DNA from: Diploscapter coronatus | Taxonomy: Eukaryota > Nematoda > Chromadorea > Rhabditida > Rhabditidae | Assembly: GCA_964036155.1 (NCBI GenBank) | Contig: OZ038422.1 | Location: 14,407,201-14,471,200 of the forward strand | Length of the DNA: 64,000 nucleotides | Reading direction: 5' to 3' | In this document: positions 46,118-58,823 of the stretch, piece by piece | Position numbering within the stretch: position 1 is the stretch's first letter | Layout: every line of letters starts with the position of its first letter | Program-made: the position numbers and the translations under genes | Notes under the pieces: model-generated | What the model saw: the letters and a program-made list of their open reading frames with translations, nothing else | Databases searched by the model: none | What the model was told of the DNA's origin: nothing

Positions 46118-48233
46118 ATGGTTCAAACGGACCTAGAAAAGTACGAGAAAATGCTGGAAAGCGCCGAAAAATCCAGTGCGGATGCACTTGCGAGCGCCAA
46201 GAAACTACTGCAGTCGATCAAGAATTCCAAAGAGAGAGAGGTGGGGTTTTTATTTCAAAAAGAATAGACCAAGTCGATCGATAAAAATTCCATTCGAACA
46301 CACCAAATAAATTCAAGAAAATAAAATAGTCTGACTTTTCGACATTTGTCCCTCCAATGAATTTTTTTGTTTCGCCTAAATTCGGCGCGCTTTGAAGCAA
46401 AACGTGTTATTATCACACGGTTTATTAATTCAATTATAAAAGAAAAGTATTTTCCAGGGCATAAGTTTGTTGGAGCTGAAAAACTACGAGATGCTGTCGT
46501 ATTTGACGCGGCTCTCCCGACTGATGTCCAAAATGTCGATGGGCAGGTCGATCGAGAACGACGACGAAGTCATCAAAACGACCAAACATCGCGTGGTGGG
46601 ATTTTCAAAATTCTATCTTTATATTTTTTGAGCGTGAAACGAATATTTCAACAACTAGTTGATTGCACTTCTGATTTTGTGAAACATTTGATGGGAGCTG
46701 ATTTCGTAGAAGCACGTTTTCACTTGTTAAGTTTCCGTGGTGGATGATTATCGTTTAAAATTTAGCCCTAAAATTTTGATACTTATGAAAAATTTCAGAT
46801 CCTCGAAAAAATACGCCCAATCGAAGACAAAATGCGCTCGCAGATCGACAAACTTCTCAATCAGTCGGAGGTAAAAATTAAAAAATAGGGTTCAAAAAAT
46901 TTAAAGTCGATTAAAACAAATTAAGCTAACCTCATAGCTCCCCCCTAGTTAAAGAAGAAAGTATTAGATGTATTTTTTCAAACGTTCGACATGTTCATAA
47001 AAATGAGTTTTTTAAATATAAAATTTCCAGAACGCTTCCGGTTCTACCAAAGTCCTTCGAGCCCGACTCGATGCGATGGAAGTCGAGGAGCAAAACGAGG
47101 ACGAGGATGAAGAGGAAAAGAGCAAGAAGTACGTCCCGCCCAAAATCATGGCTGTTCATTATGAAGGTGGGAATTTGTTCCTATTTTTAAACCTGAAAAG
47201 CTATTTACATCGAATCTCATTCCATTTTTAAAACACTTGAAATTTGGTTTCGTTACATATGCAAGGAGTTAATACATTTTGAAATTTCTAATTTTTTTTT
47301 TAAAACATCATAATTAGCGATTTTTTGAAAAAATTCAGACGAAGAAGACAAGGAGAAGAAATCGATTGAAAAGGCCAGGAAACGAGCACTGCAATCCTCA
47401 CTGATCCGAGACCTCAAACAGCAGTACAGTGATGCGCCCGAGGAGTTCAGGGTATTTTTATTCTTTAGAGAAATTAAAAATTGAGTAAAAAAGTTTAAAA
47501 ACTGTTCAGCATCTTATAATTAATTTTCTTTGGTTAGCTTGCAGTTCTAAGAGCAATCCAAGATAAAATCATTTTAATGTTTCTAAATTTCTTACCTTCA
47601 GAATAACTTTCTTATTATTCGTTTCTTGAGCATTCAATGGCGTAAATTATACCAAGATTTTTCCAGGAAGTCAACCAGCGTCTCTACGAAATGGACCAAA
47701 AACGCGAACAGTACGAAGAGAACAACTTCATTCGACTGCGGATGACTAAGGCGGAAAAGAAGAGACAGGTTATTTTTATTTTTCATTTTTAAAAGTTTCT
47801 AGGTTATTGTTTTTCCATGTTACCATTAAAGTAAATTTTTGAGGACAAGATTAAAAAGAATTGTAAAAATATATATTTCAGACGGCTTTGAGCAGGGAAG
47901 AGACGTTGGATAAATTGCTGAGTTTCGGCGATTATATGGGCGAGGACCGACCTAAGAAGAGGTATTTTTAAAGTTTTTTTTTCTGGAAATAATAATATTT
48001 TTATAAATATTATAATGGTGCGTTTGCTCATTAATTACATAATAAAAATGTTTGAAATGTTTTAAACATACATTTTTGTCCTATTTTTACCTTATGAAAA
48101 CTTATTTTCCAGAAAACGCGATGCCAGCAAAACCCCGGGCGGCAAGAAACGGAAGATCTTCTCGAAGGAAAGAAGAAAGATTCAGGAGGAAAAGAAGAAA
48201 CACAAGAAGAAGATGATTCGCCGGAGAATGTGA
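46118..48233 (+). CDS. neuroguidin / Sas10-Utp3-C1D family protein (LCP5-like)
   Basis: Exons 46118-46240, 46458-46595, 46799-46870, 47031-47166, 47339-47451, 47667-47768, 47882-47961 and 48113-48233 give 294 residues. The N-terminal helical Sas10/C1D domain includes GISLLELKNYEMLSYLTRL and KIRPIEDKMRSQIDKLL. Then come an acidic linker, the family motif KYVPPKIMAVHYE, KARKRALQSSLIRDLKQQ, and YSDAPEEFR. The tail is strongly basic (RKRDASKTPGGKKRK and Lys/Arg-rich). Yeast LCP5 and neuroguidin work in early processing of small-subunit rRNA in the nucleolus, and a nucleolar role here is inferred from that. Length and motif order match the family. Confidence 0.92.
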
Positions 48234-48455
48234 AGATTTTTTTTCAAGAAATTTTCCAGAAAATTGTTATCTTTTCTCGTTTCTGTTAATTGTTGACTCG
48301 TTGAAAATTCTAATAAAACTTGATTTTTTTTATTGAAAATCTCATTTCAAGAGAACTGTCATTTGACAGTGAGATATTATCATTTTTAATGGCACAGTAA
48401 TTTGATTTAATCACCCTAATTATCTCCCGTTAGTTACCTTCTAATTAAGGTAACT

Positions 48456-51400
48456 ATGGTAGGTCGCTATGAGGCGTCGATGTGCGTCGCGGTTGTGGAG
48501 GAGCTGTTCGGTGCGAACGTGGCCAAGGTGTTCGCCTCGTTGCAGAGGGAGCCCAGTGGACTGCCCCCGATAGTTGTCCGACTCAAGGGCCAGATAAATT
48601 TGGGACAAGTGGGCTATTTATACTTACTATTTTGTTAAAAATCTATAATTTACTTCAAACATCAAACTTTGACTCCCGGTGTATGCCATTTTCATAGGTG
48701 AAAAAGAGTAAAACATACTTGGGAAATTTTTAAAAGATGATATCTTGGATTGCAAAGAAAAGAATCAACTATGACTTGTAATAAAATAACAGGGCTAAAG
48801 CAATAACGAATGAAATTTTTAAACCTATTTTATTTTAGATCCGCAAATCGCTTACTGTCCTGATCCAACACCGTCTAGTCGAGTTCCGCATGGACGCGCG
48901 CAATCGAGCCGAGTACCAGGTCAACGAAGCGACGATTCGCTTCTATCTTATGGCTCCGAAGTGAACTATTTTCTTTTTAAAAATAAAAAAAACATTTTTT
49001 CTTTAAAAACTATTTAGAAAGTAAAAGAATAAACATAGGTTTCTTGTAGAAAGAAGTTTTTATTTATTGGAGATTTTTCCCTGATAAATCATCATAATGA
49101 AAGTATTTTTCAGATGCTGTATGTACGCGAAGCGACTTTTCGGCGCTGCGGCTGAGTTGATCTGTGAAGAGCTGCTTTGCGAGGGCCAACTCTCCTGCTC
49201 GGACACGATCAGACGCATCCACAAGCGATACGATCATCTCTCGGTTGACGAGGTTCGATTATTTAATTACTTAGTTCAGTGGCAGTGAAATAGTATTGAA
49301 TTTTTTCCTGTTTTAGGCTCAAATTTTTTCGGATAAAATAATTGTTGTTAAAATTGCAGCTGAAGAAGGTGTTCTACGATTTGTCTGCTACACAATTCGT
49401 CATTCGCCTGCCTCCGTTAGACTTGAAGGGCAAGATCACGCCGAGTTTCTCCTTGGAATACAGTCCTTTCGAGATGCCAAACAAGATTCTGGACGGGGAG
49501 GAAAATGCTGCTAAGGGTAGGTTTTGTTTTTAATGAAGTTCGACAATAAATCGCCACTCAATGAAAATTAGCTTTTCAATTGGCTTGTCGATATTTTGAA
49601 ACACAAACTTCAAAAAGTTACTTATCCGAACATAGATGAAAGATCTTTCCGTTTTTCAAAATTATTTTTGAAATAGAACAAAAAATTTGAGTGAAACTCG
49701 AGCCGGGCGCAAACAGGAAAAGGAAGGCACCATTCGACGAGACGAGTCAGGACTCGGACGCGCAGATCTACTGGACGATCAACTGGGAGCGGTTCGGGAT
49801 CTACATCAGGGACGAAATGGTTACCGAATTTCTCGTGCCGCAAGTAAATTAAAATTTGTTTAAAATAAAATTCCTCAACATCTAGAACAGGTTACACTCC
49901 GCTTATTGACATAAAAGTGCACTTATTTCAAAACTGATAAAATTTCAGGAAAAAATACATTTACCATTTTGTTGATTATCGAAATTGAGTTTTCAATCGG
50001 CGCAAAAACGCTATTTTATGAACAGGAAAATCCAATTGATTTTGATATTTATTTGAAAAGTTTGAGAATGAATAACGAAGACCGCAGAACTAACTCGATT
50101 TTCTAATCATTAGGGTGCCGTTACTTTGAAAACCGACTTCAAAGATCTCAAATTTTGCAGGATTCCACCGACAAAACAGCTTTCCTGTTCCGTCAAACAG
50201 TGCGCGCCCTGCTCAAAGCGAACGAGACCAAGAGTGCCGGGATGAACGTGTCCAGCTCCGCGCCGATCAGTGTAAACTTTTCTCCTAATACTCATCTATG
50301 TAATTGATAACACTGAAAATTCATTCAAATATCAACTATTTGGAAATCCATTACATTTTTCTTTAACCTTGAAGTTCCTTTTGAATTCGAATTTGCGTTA
50401 CGATATTCTTTCAAGAAACCACTGGATTTCTTATTTATATTATCAGAATGTTCGATTTATTTGACCGAAAATAACGATTGGAATTAAGAAAAGAACATAG
50501 AATTTGTGAAGTGCACTTCAAAATACCGAATCTTCTACATTCTTACGATTATCGATGATTAGTGTTCTACCATATGTTCTACAAAAAAAATAATAAATAA
50601 CCAATATTTCAGCTGTTCCAAATGATCCAAATCATCAAGGACAACGACTGCGGCATTGAACGGGCAGATCTCGAGTTCGCACTCGATTCTTTGTCGAACG
50701 AAACACAGGGAGTGCTGAGGAAGACGGGCGAGTCTAATGGGGGGATTTATATGATCGGTGACTTTTTATATCATTTTATTTCAAAGAATCGAGTTTATTT
50801 TTCGAGAAAAGTTTAAATAGAAAAAAAACTGAGTGTTACAGAATAGAAATTTGAAGAAAAAAAAATCGAAAATTATGCTGACTCTTAAAACAAATTATCT
50901 TACCCTATTTTTATTATTTTATTTTCAGACTTCGCCAAGGCCTTCACGCTGATCTCTCAAGGACATGTTGAGTCGCTGATTCGTGAACAACTCGATGTCA
51001 AGGGGATTCGGTATTTTTTCAATTTATTTATTCAAGATTATAAACTGAGTATTAGAACTTCACTCAAGTAATCTTTCACGAGATAAAGCAATTGAATTAA
51101 TCATGATATTCCACTTTATAAAGTTGCATTTTTCTGAAGCATACTAACTTTAAAAATAGTTATTTCAGAATCTTCCGCCTCCTGCAAAATCGCGGTTATT
51201 TGGATGAAGATCAGGTGGAAAAACAGTCGATGCTCAGCAACAAAGACGTTCGCGAATTGGTCTACTCGATGCTCGAAATGGGCTACTTGAATGTGCAGGT
51301 TAAAACAATTTTCTAGTAGATATATTTTCGAAATCTGTCTCATTTGCATTCTAAATGTATCTTTATTATAATTTATCATCCCGTGAAATAACGTCACTGT

Positions 51401-52289
51401 TATTGCAAATAATTATGGAAAAACTACTTGAAACATAATATTTTATCATCAATTTTATACAATGTTCTTCAGGTGCTCGGTAAAACGACCGACTTCGCTC
51501 CGGCTCGTACCTTCTATCTCTACTATGTCAGTTTGCCCAAGACCGTTAGATGCGTTGTCGAGGATATTGCGAAGGTAAAAATTAAAAGAATAATTTTCAA
51601 CTGTTTACATTATAATGAATAACTGAAAAAACCGGGTGTAACATCACCATTTTTTCTTTTTCATTTCGCTTCCTTACTTGAAAATTTGACTAAATCTCTT
51701 TATTTTGTTTGTAATTTTTTCAAAAATAATAATTTTCATATATTTATTGTTTTTCGAAAAGAGTATTATTTGTTTCTAGATTTTTTCAATTTATTTTCAG
51801 ATGCTCCGAAACCTGATCCTGCGTCGAGCACACGAAACTAAGGAGCACAAGCAGTTGGCAGAGAAAAACCTGAAGAAGGAGTCGATCATCGAGGGCATCA
51901 AACTGGACGACACTTTGGATGAAGAAAGCAGGAAGGCGCAGATTGAAGAGGTCGGGTTATTTTATTATTTTTTTTTTTTATGAATTTTTCTTAATATTTT
52001 TGAAACTTATGTAAGCTTAATGATATAGCATAAGAGTTTGACGATTAATAGGGTGTTTCTATCCACACGTTTCAAAGGTTTGTTAAACAATAAAATATTT
52101 TTGGCTTTCTTTTGAGTCATAAAATACGATAAAAACGTGAACTTTCAGGTGGAAGAAATGTACATGCCTCCCGCGGATCGGGAGAAACTCGCAGCGCACA
52201 AACTAGCCCTGGGGAAGCTGATCGCTGCGGAGAGCCACGCGGCTGATGCGCTGTTCGCTTGCAGACTTTTCTTGGATTATCATGTTTAA
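48456..52289 (+). CDS. RNA polymerase III subunit RPC3 (C82/POLR3C homologue)
   Basis: Exons 48456-48608, 48839-48960, 49114-49252, 49360-49520, 49717-49843, 50161-50271, 50613-50757, 50929-51010, 51169-51298, 51473-51574, 51801-51950 and 52149-52289 give 520 residues, close to the roughly 530 of POLR3C. It shows the winged-helix layout of the family: an N-terminal HTH with IRKSLTVLIQHRLVEFR, YAKRLFGAAAELICEELL, the basic loop KGRKRKAPFDE, NWERFGIYIRDEM, a repeated HTH region, and a C-terminal coiled segment. It belongs to the RPC3-RPC6-RPC7 subcomplex that helps initiate tRNA and 5S transcription. The donor at 49520 was chosen because the nearer one breaks frame. The start lies 222 bases after the neuroguidin stop, so co-transcription is plausible. 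Confidence 0.9.
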
Positions 52290-52820
52290 GAGAAATAGCG
52301 GAAAGATAATTTTTGTTGATTTTTGAATAGTTGATAATTTATTGTTGTTTCGACAATTTAGATACCATAAACCATGTGAAATAGCATGAAAATTTTAGAA
52401 TGAATATTATTTTCTCATTCTATTTGCATGATTGTGGACTTAGGACGCACTCATATTAAGAAAACGAAAAAAACCGAATGTATGCAAATGGAAAGGGCAT
52501 TTTTCTTTTCCTTTCTCTATTTGCATACTTTTTTCTCTTTTTTAGTATGAGCGTGCCCTTAGGTTTCTAAACTGTCGTTTCGTTCTCTTGTTAAATAAAG
52601 TTTATAACTTCCTTTTGTATGATTTGCTAAGGTAAAGAGATGCGATGATAGCCTAATGTAAGGTTCGCGGACTCCTAACCCAATTAGATATTCAACACCG
52701 GATTTTAGATAAAATTTTAAATCGAAGTAGAACACACGTGCATACAGAAATACCAACAAAAATCGTTAACGCAGCTTAAAACTTTCATTAAAAACTCATC
52801 TAATCTTACAATATACAATT
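52290..52820. other. convergent intergenic region with an inverted repeat
   Basis: 3' flanks of RPC3 (plus) and the cytochrome P450 gene (minus). It contains the inverted repeat 52441-52563. No coding signal. Confidence 0.5.
52441..52563. repeat. imperfect inverted repeat (about 50-bp arms)
   Basis: Left arm 52441-52493 and right arm 52511-52563 are roughly three-quarters complementary. Shared cores include TATGCAAAT/ATTTGCATA and the outer ACTCATA/TATGAGC blocks. It may be a non-autonomous foldback element. Confidence 0.6.
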
Positions 52821-55471
52821 TCACCAACGCTTCATGAGTTTAACCCGAATGCCTTCAGTATCAAGTGGCTTTAAAATGAGTTCTGGAACAGGTCTGTTTC
52901 CAGGCCATGGCGTTTCGGTGTAAACTCGGTATTTTCGGAAAATTTGTGCCAAAACGGTCTTTTCTTCTTGGATCGCGAACTTTTGGCCTAAAATATCATA
53001 TCGATTTCATTGAGCAGGACTTTAGGTTTGAAAAATCCGAAAATGAAGTAGTTATACGCTACTTTTTTATCTTGGTAAAATTTTATGAAGCTTATCTTAC
53101 CAATACAATTTCTCGGTCCCGCCGAAAATGGTATATAACTGTAGGTGCTACGTTGCGCGACGTTGTCGGCGTCGAAATGGTTCGGGTAAAATGAGTCGGG
53201 TCTTTCATAGCAGCGAAAATCCCTCATCACGAGGACAGGAGAAATTAGCATCACGACCCCTTTCGGAAGCGTAACTTTGTTTCCCTCTGCGCCTAAATAT
53301 TTTCCCTAGAAATCGAGAGAAATATCACATTTTTACCAACGGAAAACTCTTCATCAATTCGTCTGGCTATGAATGGCACAGATGGGAATAGTCGAAGCGA
53401 TTCCTAAATTTATTTTAGATAGATGATGATATTTCATATTGACGCTTTGCATTGGAATCTGTTTTCAATATAAAATGTTCCACCTTGATGCATTTCTCTA
53501 AGTACGCCAACTGTTTGATGTCTTCATTTGTGGGCAGTCTTGTATCATCCCCGAAAACTTCATCCAATTCCTTATGCACCAAATCTTGATACTCAGGGTA
53601 CTGCCCCAACCACCAAAGAGTGAACCCGATACTACTAGCTGTTGTGTCATGACCTAAAATACTCATTTTAAAAGATCAGTCTATGCAACGACATAGCTCA
53701 TAGTTTCTTATCTACTAGAGTCGATGGTTTATAAACACTACATTCGATACTGAAAAATTATTTTCACTACGCCTCAGGCGATAAATAACCAACATTTTTA
53801 TATAAATAATCGAAGGGCATAAGTATCTATTTTAAGCAAATAAAAATCATAAAACTAATCTTCAAACATAAAAGTATCGACCTCCTCTCGAATATCTTCA
53901 TCAGTTAGAGCATTCGCCTTTTGCATATTCAATAACAAGTCCAAAAATGTTAGTCGTTTCTTGAGAAGTTGGTCTTCAGATAGGTTAGAGTAATCCTCGA
54001 CCTCTTCTTCTAATTGCTTCTTTCTATCGGCAATTACCTAGGTAAATTTGGCAATTATCCACATTTTGGAAAGTATTTTAGACTGAATTAGATTTTATCT
54101 ATAGGCTTGAAAATTATTCCTGATTTAACAAGTTTCAAACTGTATGCTATTACTTCGATTTAGATATTATCTTACCTTCCTAGTGAAATCATTTGTCAGC
54201 TTGACATTACGATCAAATTCGAAGCCTAGTCCAGAAAGGTACCAAATTGGTTTGAACCACAGCCAGGGGAATCTTGAATCAGTGCTAAATTTTGTGGATA
54301 TGAAGGATGGAACCTTTCATATTTCCAAATTAGATCACTGATTCTGACAACGGCATTGACGTAATCATTATTTTTACCTAGCTGTGCATAAACTGAAGTA
54401 CCCATAGAGGTCTCTAAAATTATAATTCTTTAGCTTTTCAAAAATCTCTAATCCACCACAAATAATATCCAAGGTGCATCGTTTTATGTATGGAAAAATA
54501 TCGAAGTATTCACTAGTTTTCTTCTCCAACAGGTCTACTAGAAGCTAAAAATCAGATAAAATTTTAAAACTTGGCAGAAATTTCACCTCTGATTGTCTTG
54601 CAAAAATAGGCTGATATCCCTTGAGAATGTTAAAATGAAACGTTGGAGTAATCATTTTTCTACGAGAACGCCATTTTTCTCCTGTGCTGAAATTATAATT
54701 TAAAAAGCTGGAAATTATGAAAAAATACCTCGTTAGTAACCCAGTACCAATCCATGTGCTCAATTTATTATACTGAGGAGGTTTAGTGATGTTAACATTG
54801 CTTTCGAGTAAGGGCTAAATTACTTCTGCATATGTATTGAAAAATCGAAGCAAAGAGCAACCTTTCAAAAATTTAATAACTAAAGAAATTCGGATGAAAC
54901 TTTTCTACTTTATAAAATCGTAAATAACCTACCTTTATGGTTTCCGAAAAACTACACACAACTATAGGTATTGGCCCTATCCAAACCTAGGTATGAAAAT
55001 AACCTAATTTTACTCCTTGTCATAAAATTCACTAGCAAAAATCCCGCTCCTCCATAAATTGCTGCGGGCAAATATTTTCGCCCCCAATACTCTAACTGGT
55101 GGGTTAATTTCCGGTTACTGATTTTGAGCTGATAAACCGATCCGATTATGGGTAAGGCGTGAGGGCCTGGTAGCTTCTAAACTTTTTTCCATTTAATAAA
55201 AATGGGGTTCGAGTCTAATTTTTAAGAAGTGTCAACTAACAATACTAAGGAATTGAGTACTACTTATTCAAATGAACAATACAACATGGTTTTCGAATTT
55301 TTCTATTTCCGAAATGCGGACTTTTACTAAAATTACAAATTAAAAAAAGATTACGTGGGAAATTTTACTAAAATGCCGGTTGACTCTATAGAGTTCAAGC
55401 AATTGCTCCCTATTTGAGAATAGATACCATAAAATGCCACCAATAATCAATGATATAATTATGAGGCTCAT
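52821..55471 (-). CDS. cytochrome P450 (CYP4-like), with one damaged splice donor
   Basis: Thirteen exons in transcription order: 55471-55355, 55176-55033, 54986-54933, 54814-54729, 54686-54587, 54544-54457, 54413-54314, 54272-54176, 54037-53860, 53653-53484, 53403-53337, 53292-53101, 52987-52821. They would give 519 residues. An N-terminal membrane anchor ([18 protein letters not shown]) is followed by [33 protein letters not shown], the I-helix GHDTTASS (about 322), [10 protein letters not shown] (ExxR) and the haem motif [10 protein letters not shown] with its Cys ligand. All essential P450 motifs are present. The exon ending at 53860 is followed by ATTAGT where GTTAGT is expected, and no other donor keeps frame. 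It is an ER monooxygenase gene if that site is spliced or misread, otherwise a very young pseudogene. Confidence 0.85.
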
Positions 55472-56307
55472 TATAATCTACAATCTGAAAAATGATAAAT
55501 TCATATCCAACGAAAATTGTTGTGTACGGCTTTCTGATAGATTATGCAATCAATCAATTATCAATTGAAATATTCGCATTTTTATCTTGCAAAAATCGAG
55601 CCCTTATCTCGTTTTTAGACTAAAAGACTAGACAACGAATGAATTTTTACTTATTACTGATAAGAATAATTAGCTACTAGAAGAATCATGTTCGTTCAAC
55701 AAAAACAATAAGAAAATCTATCAACAAACGTTATAGAATACAAATTTTAAAACCGCTTAAAATAATTTGAAATTTTTCGCTATTGACAGTACCAGCTATA
55801 ACAAAACCATGCAAAAAGTGCATTTTATAAAGTTCAATACAGTTTATATTTATTGAAAATTTTGTATTCCCAAATATAATAAAGTACACCGAATAATTCT
55901 AAAGTTTTGTTTTTAATATATCTACCCGCAAGAATTTATTATATCGGTCAAATGAAGTGACAGTTTATGCGTTAAAAAATGCGCGTATATTGCACGTCAC
56001 GACTATGCGCAAAGAGGGAGAGTGGAATGCAAAGAAAGGAACCAGAGAAAGGCAATTGAAAGAGAGGTACGCAATTTTCCCTATCTCTCACTCTCACTCT
56101 CGTCTTTTCTCCCCATTTTTTAACACAATCTGTCACGCCATTTGGCCAGAACAGCAATTTGTATGTTACAAGATGATCAATACGAAAATGAAAATCAAAT
56201 GATAGCAATAAGGCCACAATAAAAAATCAAATTTAACTAGTTTGAGATAAGCGATATTCCCATCAGATTTTTCTAGGGCATCTTAAAAAATAAAAAAAGA
56301 AAAAGTT
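55472..56307. other. intergenic, no gene recognised
   Basis: 5' flank of the P450 gene and 3' flank of the kinase gene. Frames of about 80 codons at 55957-56217 lie on both strands over a CT-repeat region and have no support. Confidence 0.45.
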
Positions 56308-58823
56308 TCAAACTTGATCAATTTCAATGGCTTCTTCCAATTTGACATGTGAAACCTTCTGCTTTTCATTGTCCAATGGAGTGTTCGATGCTGATTTGTC
56401 GGACTTTCTGAACGTTCTCACTCGTTCAATGATCATCTCCAGCGAAGGTCTATCGTGTTTGTCTTCGGCCCAACAAAGGAGCATTACGCTGTCGTACCTG
56501 AGGAAAACTATTTGTCCTTTAATTTAGCAATTTGAACTATTCATTTAAAGAAAACTCAACCCTTGGAAGTTGATATTTTTCTGCCCTAACTAATCAAATT
56601 TAGTGAAAATTGAGGAGAGAAATGCTATTAATACTATTATCAATTTTTCGTGAGTGCAATCCTGGAACTTACAAAAGTTGCGGACAGTCATCCGGTTTAT
56701 CCAACCTCCGTCCTCTTCTGATAAACTCGATGATTTCTGTGCTCAGCAGGTACTTGTACGGCTTTGACCCCTTACTGAAGATTTCCCACATTGTCACTCC
56801 TGAAATAGGCTTCTTCCAGCTACAATAAACAATTTCTTCAAACCGTAAGCCCAGATGTCGCCATATCGGGAAATCTAAAATTCGTTCAATTTTTAGTCGT
56901 CTTATGAAAATCGGCCTAAACCTCCGGCTGATCTCCGAAATATTCGATTGGATACCACGCAACTGGCACTGGTTTGCCCCCGATATCTGATCTAATATAA
57001 TAATTGTAGTCCAGACATTGAGAAAGTCCAAAATCAGCGATCTTCAATGTATCTGTTTCGTCGAGCCTAAAACTCTCGTGTCAATCCATAGAGGCAAATA
57101 TTCAGAAAATTGGAGGAGCTTAAAGAAATAATATGATTCCTTGTAAAACTACAACTACTGTCATGCAGCTATTTTGATAGTAATAAAGACAATAGAGATA
57201 ATAATTCCTAACATGCAGTTTCTTGCGGCCAAATCGCAATGCACAAATCTTTGCTGATGCAGGTATTGAAGTCCATGCGCCATTTCTTCGCAGTATCGTA
57301 GCGATGTTGGCAATGGAACTTCCTGAAGTTTTACTATAAATTATTTTTATTTTCTCGAAAACCTGAGTTTTGAGCTTGTTAGACAGCGGCCCTCCACTCA
57401 TGTAAGGCGTGATGATAAGTGGAACATTCTCCTCATTCATAGAAATTCCGACGACTCCGAGTACGTTGCGGTGTCTGAAACTTTAAAGTTAGCATAAATT
57501 AAAGAATGAATACGATTGATTGGTACGATTTATTTTTAAAAATTAAATTAATCTACATTGATGATAAATAGTGACTAGTATGTTTGAAACTTATAGAAAA
57601 ATGCAAATTGAACATCAAAAATTTCTAACTATTTTCGTATTTGGAAATCGAGAAACAGGTTTATCATTAGTCGTTTCTAATAAAACCACTTGCTAAGTTT
57701 TGAAACATAATATAATCGAATTTTCTCGTACTTGAAATTATGCATTCTGATTGCTTCATCGAGTAGATCCAGCTGCTGTTGTGGGTTGATGAGTCTTTTC
57801 ACAGCCACCATTATAGGGCCTTCCTTCGTCTGCAGTTCGGCTTTGATCACGATTCCGAAGTTGCCTGAAAATTTCGAATATCATTGGTTTTTAGCAAAGA
57901 AATACCGGCTCCCAAAAATCCTTTCGGTTCGGATATGTAATTGTATGGGATACTTTGAGGCCCGCTCAGTGTTGTCAAAAGATGATCTCCCCTCGGCTCA
58001 ATGTTCTCTCGCCACATCGTTAGTCTCTGAAGGTGATTTTTTCGTTTTTGAATAAGTTTTAAATTTATCGTAGTTTTGCAAAAGAAATATGCGTATTGAT
58101 ATACTCTTTGTGTATGTGACCAGATAGATATGATTCTAAATATATTACAGAGATACTGAATCTGAAACTCTGTTACAAAACTCATCGAGGATTGCCTTCT
58201 AGTAGTAAACCTTTTTTTAATAAATTACTATTACAAATTCTCACAATTTGAGCTATTCTCCTTTTCCTAGCAGCGGTAATGTAGACGGTGAAAATGATGG
58301 AAATGATACAGGCTATTGTCGTTATTGAAGCTGCCGTTCTTCCCGTTGACGGATTTGGTGGATAGACGAGAACCATGTTGACGTCGGGTGAATTGCCAGG
58401 ATTTGCCGTCGACATTGTGATGGTATCTGAATTTTCCTCAAATTGAAATTAAATGTTTTAATAATCCCCAAATTGGCCATATTTCTTTTAGTTTTATTGT
58501 GTACACTTCATTTATTGACTGATTCAAATCAACCTTATTGAAATCACTATTTATAGTAAGTTTGAAAGCGCCATTTATAGTTTTATGTCTCACCAAATAT
58601 GACAGCATAAAGTCGAATAATTTAATGATACCTATTTTAAAACTTTCTCATGCTAATAATGACAATTTTAAAATTGGTCGAAGATTGACATTTTCTACTT
58701 ACCATTCCCCAGTAGTGACGTGACAGCGTCGTTACTTTTCTCTGTTAGCGTTAGGTCAATCTGCCCGAAAAAAATCGATATCGTAATGATTAGAAAGTGC
58801 GATGCAAGGCGTTGTGGCTTCAT
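56308..58823 (-). CDS. receptor-like protein tyrosine kinase with short ectodomain (KIN-15/16-like)
   Basis: Ten exons in transcription order: 58823-58703, 58426-58245, 58026-57906, 57864-57732, 57474-57363, 57322-57213, 57066-56922, 56874-56844, 56799-56673, 56497-56308. They give 423 residues. A signal peptide and only about 50 extracellular residues precede a transmembrane helix (near 76-95) and a basic stop-transfer (ARKRRI). The kinase domain has GAGNFGIV, VAVK (Lys near 164), HRNV, the catalytic loop HCDLAARNC, DFG, an activation segment ending in PVPVAWYPIE, and GDIWAYGVTMWEIFSKG. HCD replaces the usual HRD, and WYPIE replaces WMAPE, so regulation may be unusual although Asp, Asn and Lys are kept. 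The architecture resembles the C. elegans KIN-15/KIN-16 group. Confidence 0.88.

Noticed and set aside
48839..48975. RPC3 truncated by the stop at 48971
   Set aside because: A donor at 48961 (GTGAAC) joins in phase to the next exon and restores the conserved AKRLFG region.
54314..54413. An extra intron starting at GTAAAA inside the P450 exon
   Set aside because: Reading through gives the conserved [17 protein letters not shown] segment, so the donor-like site is coding.
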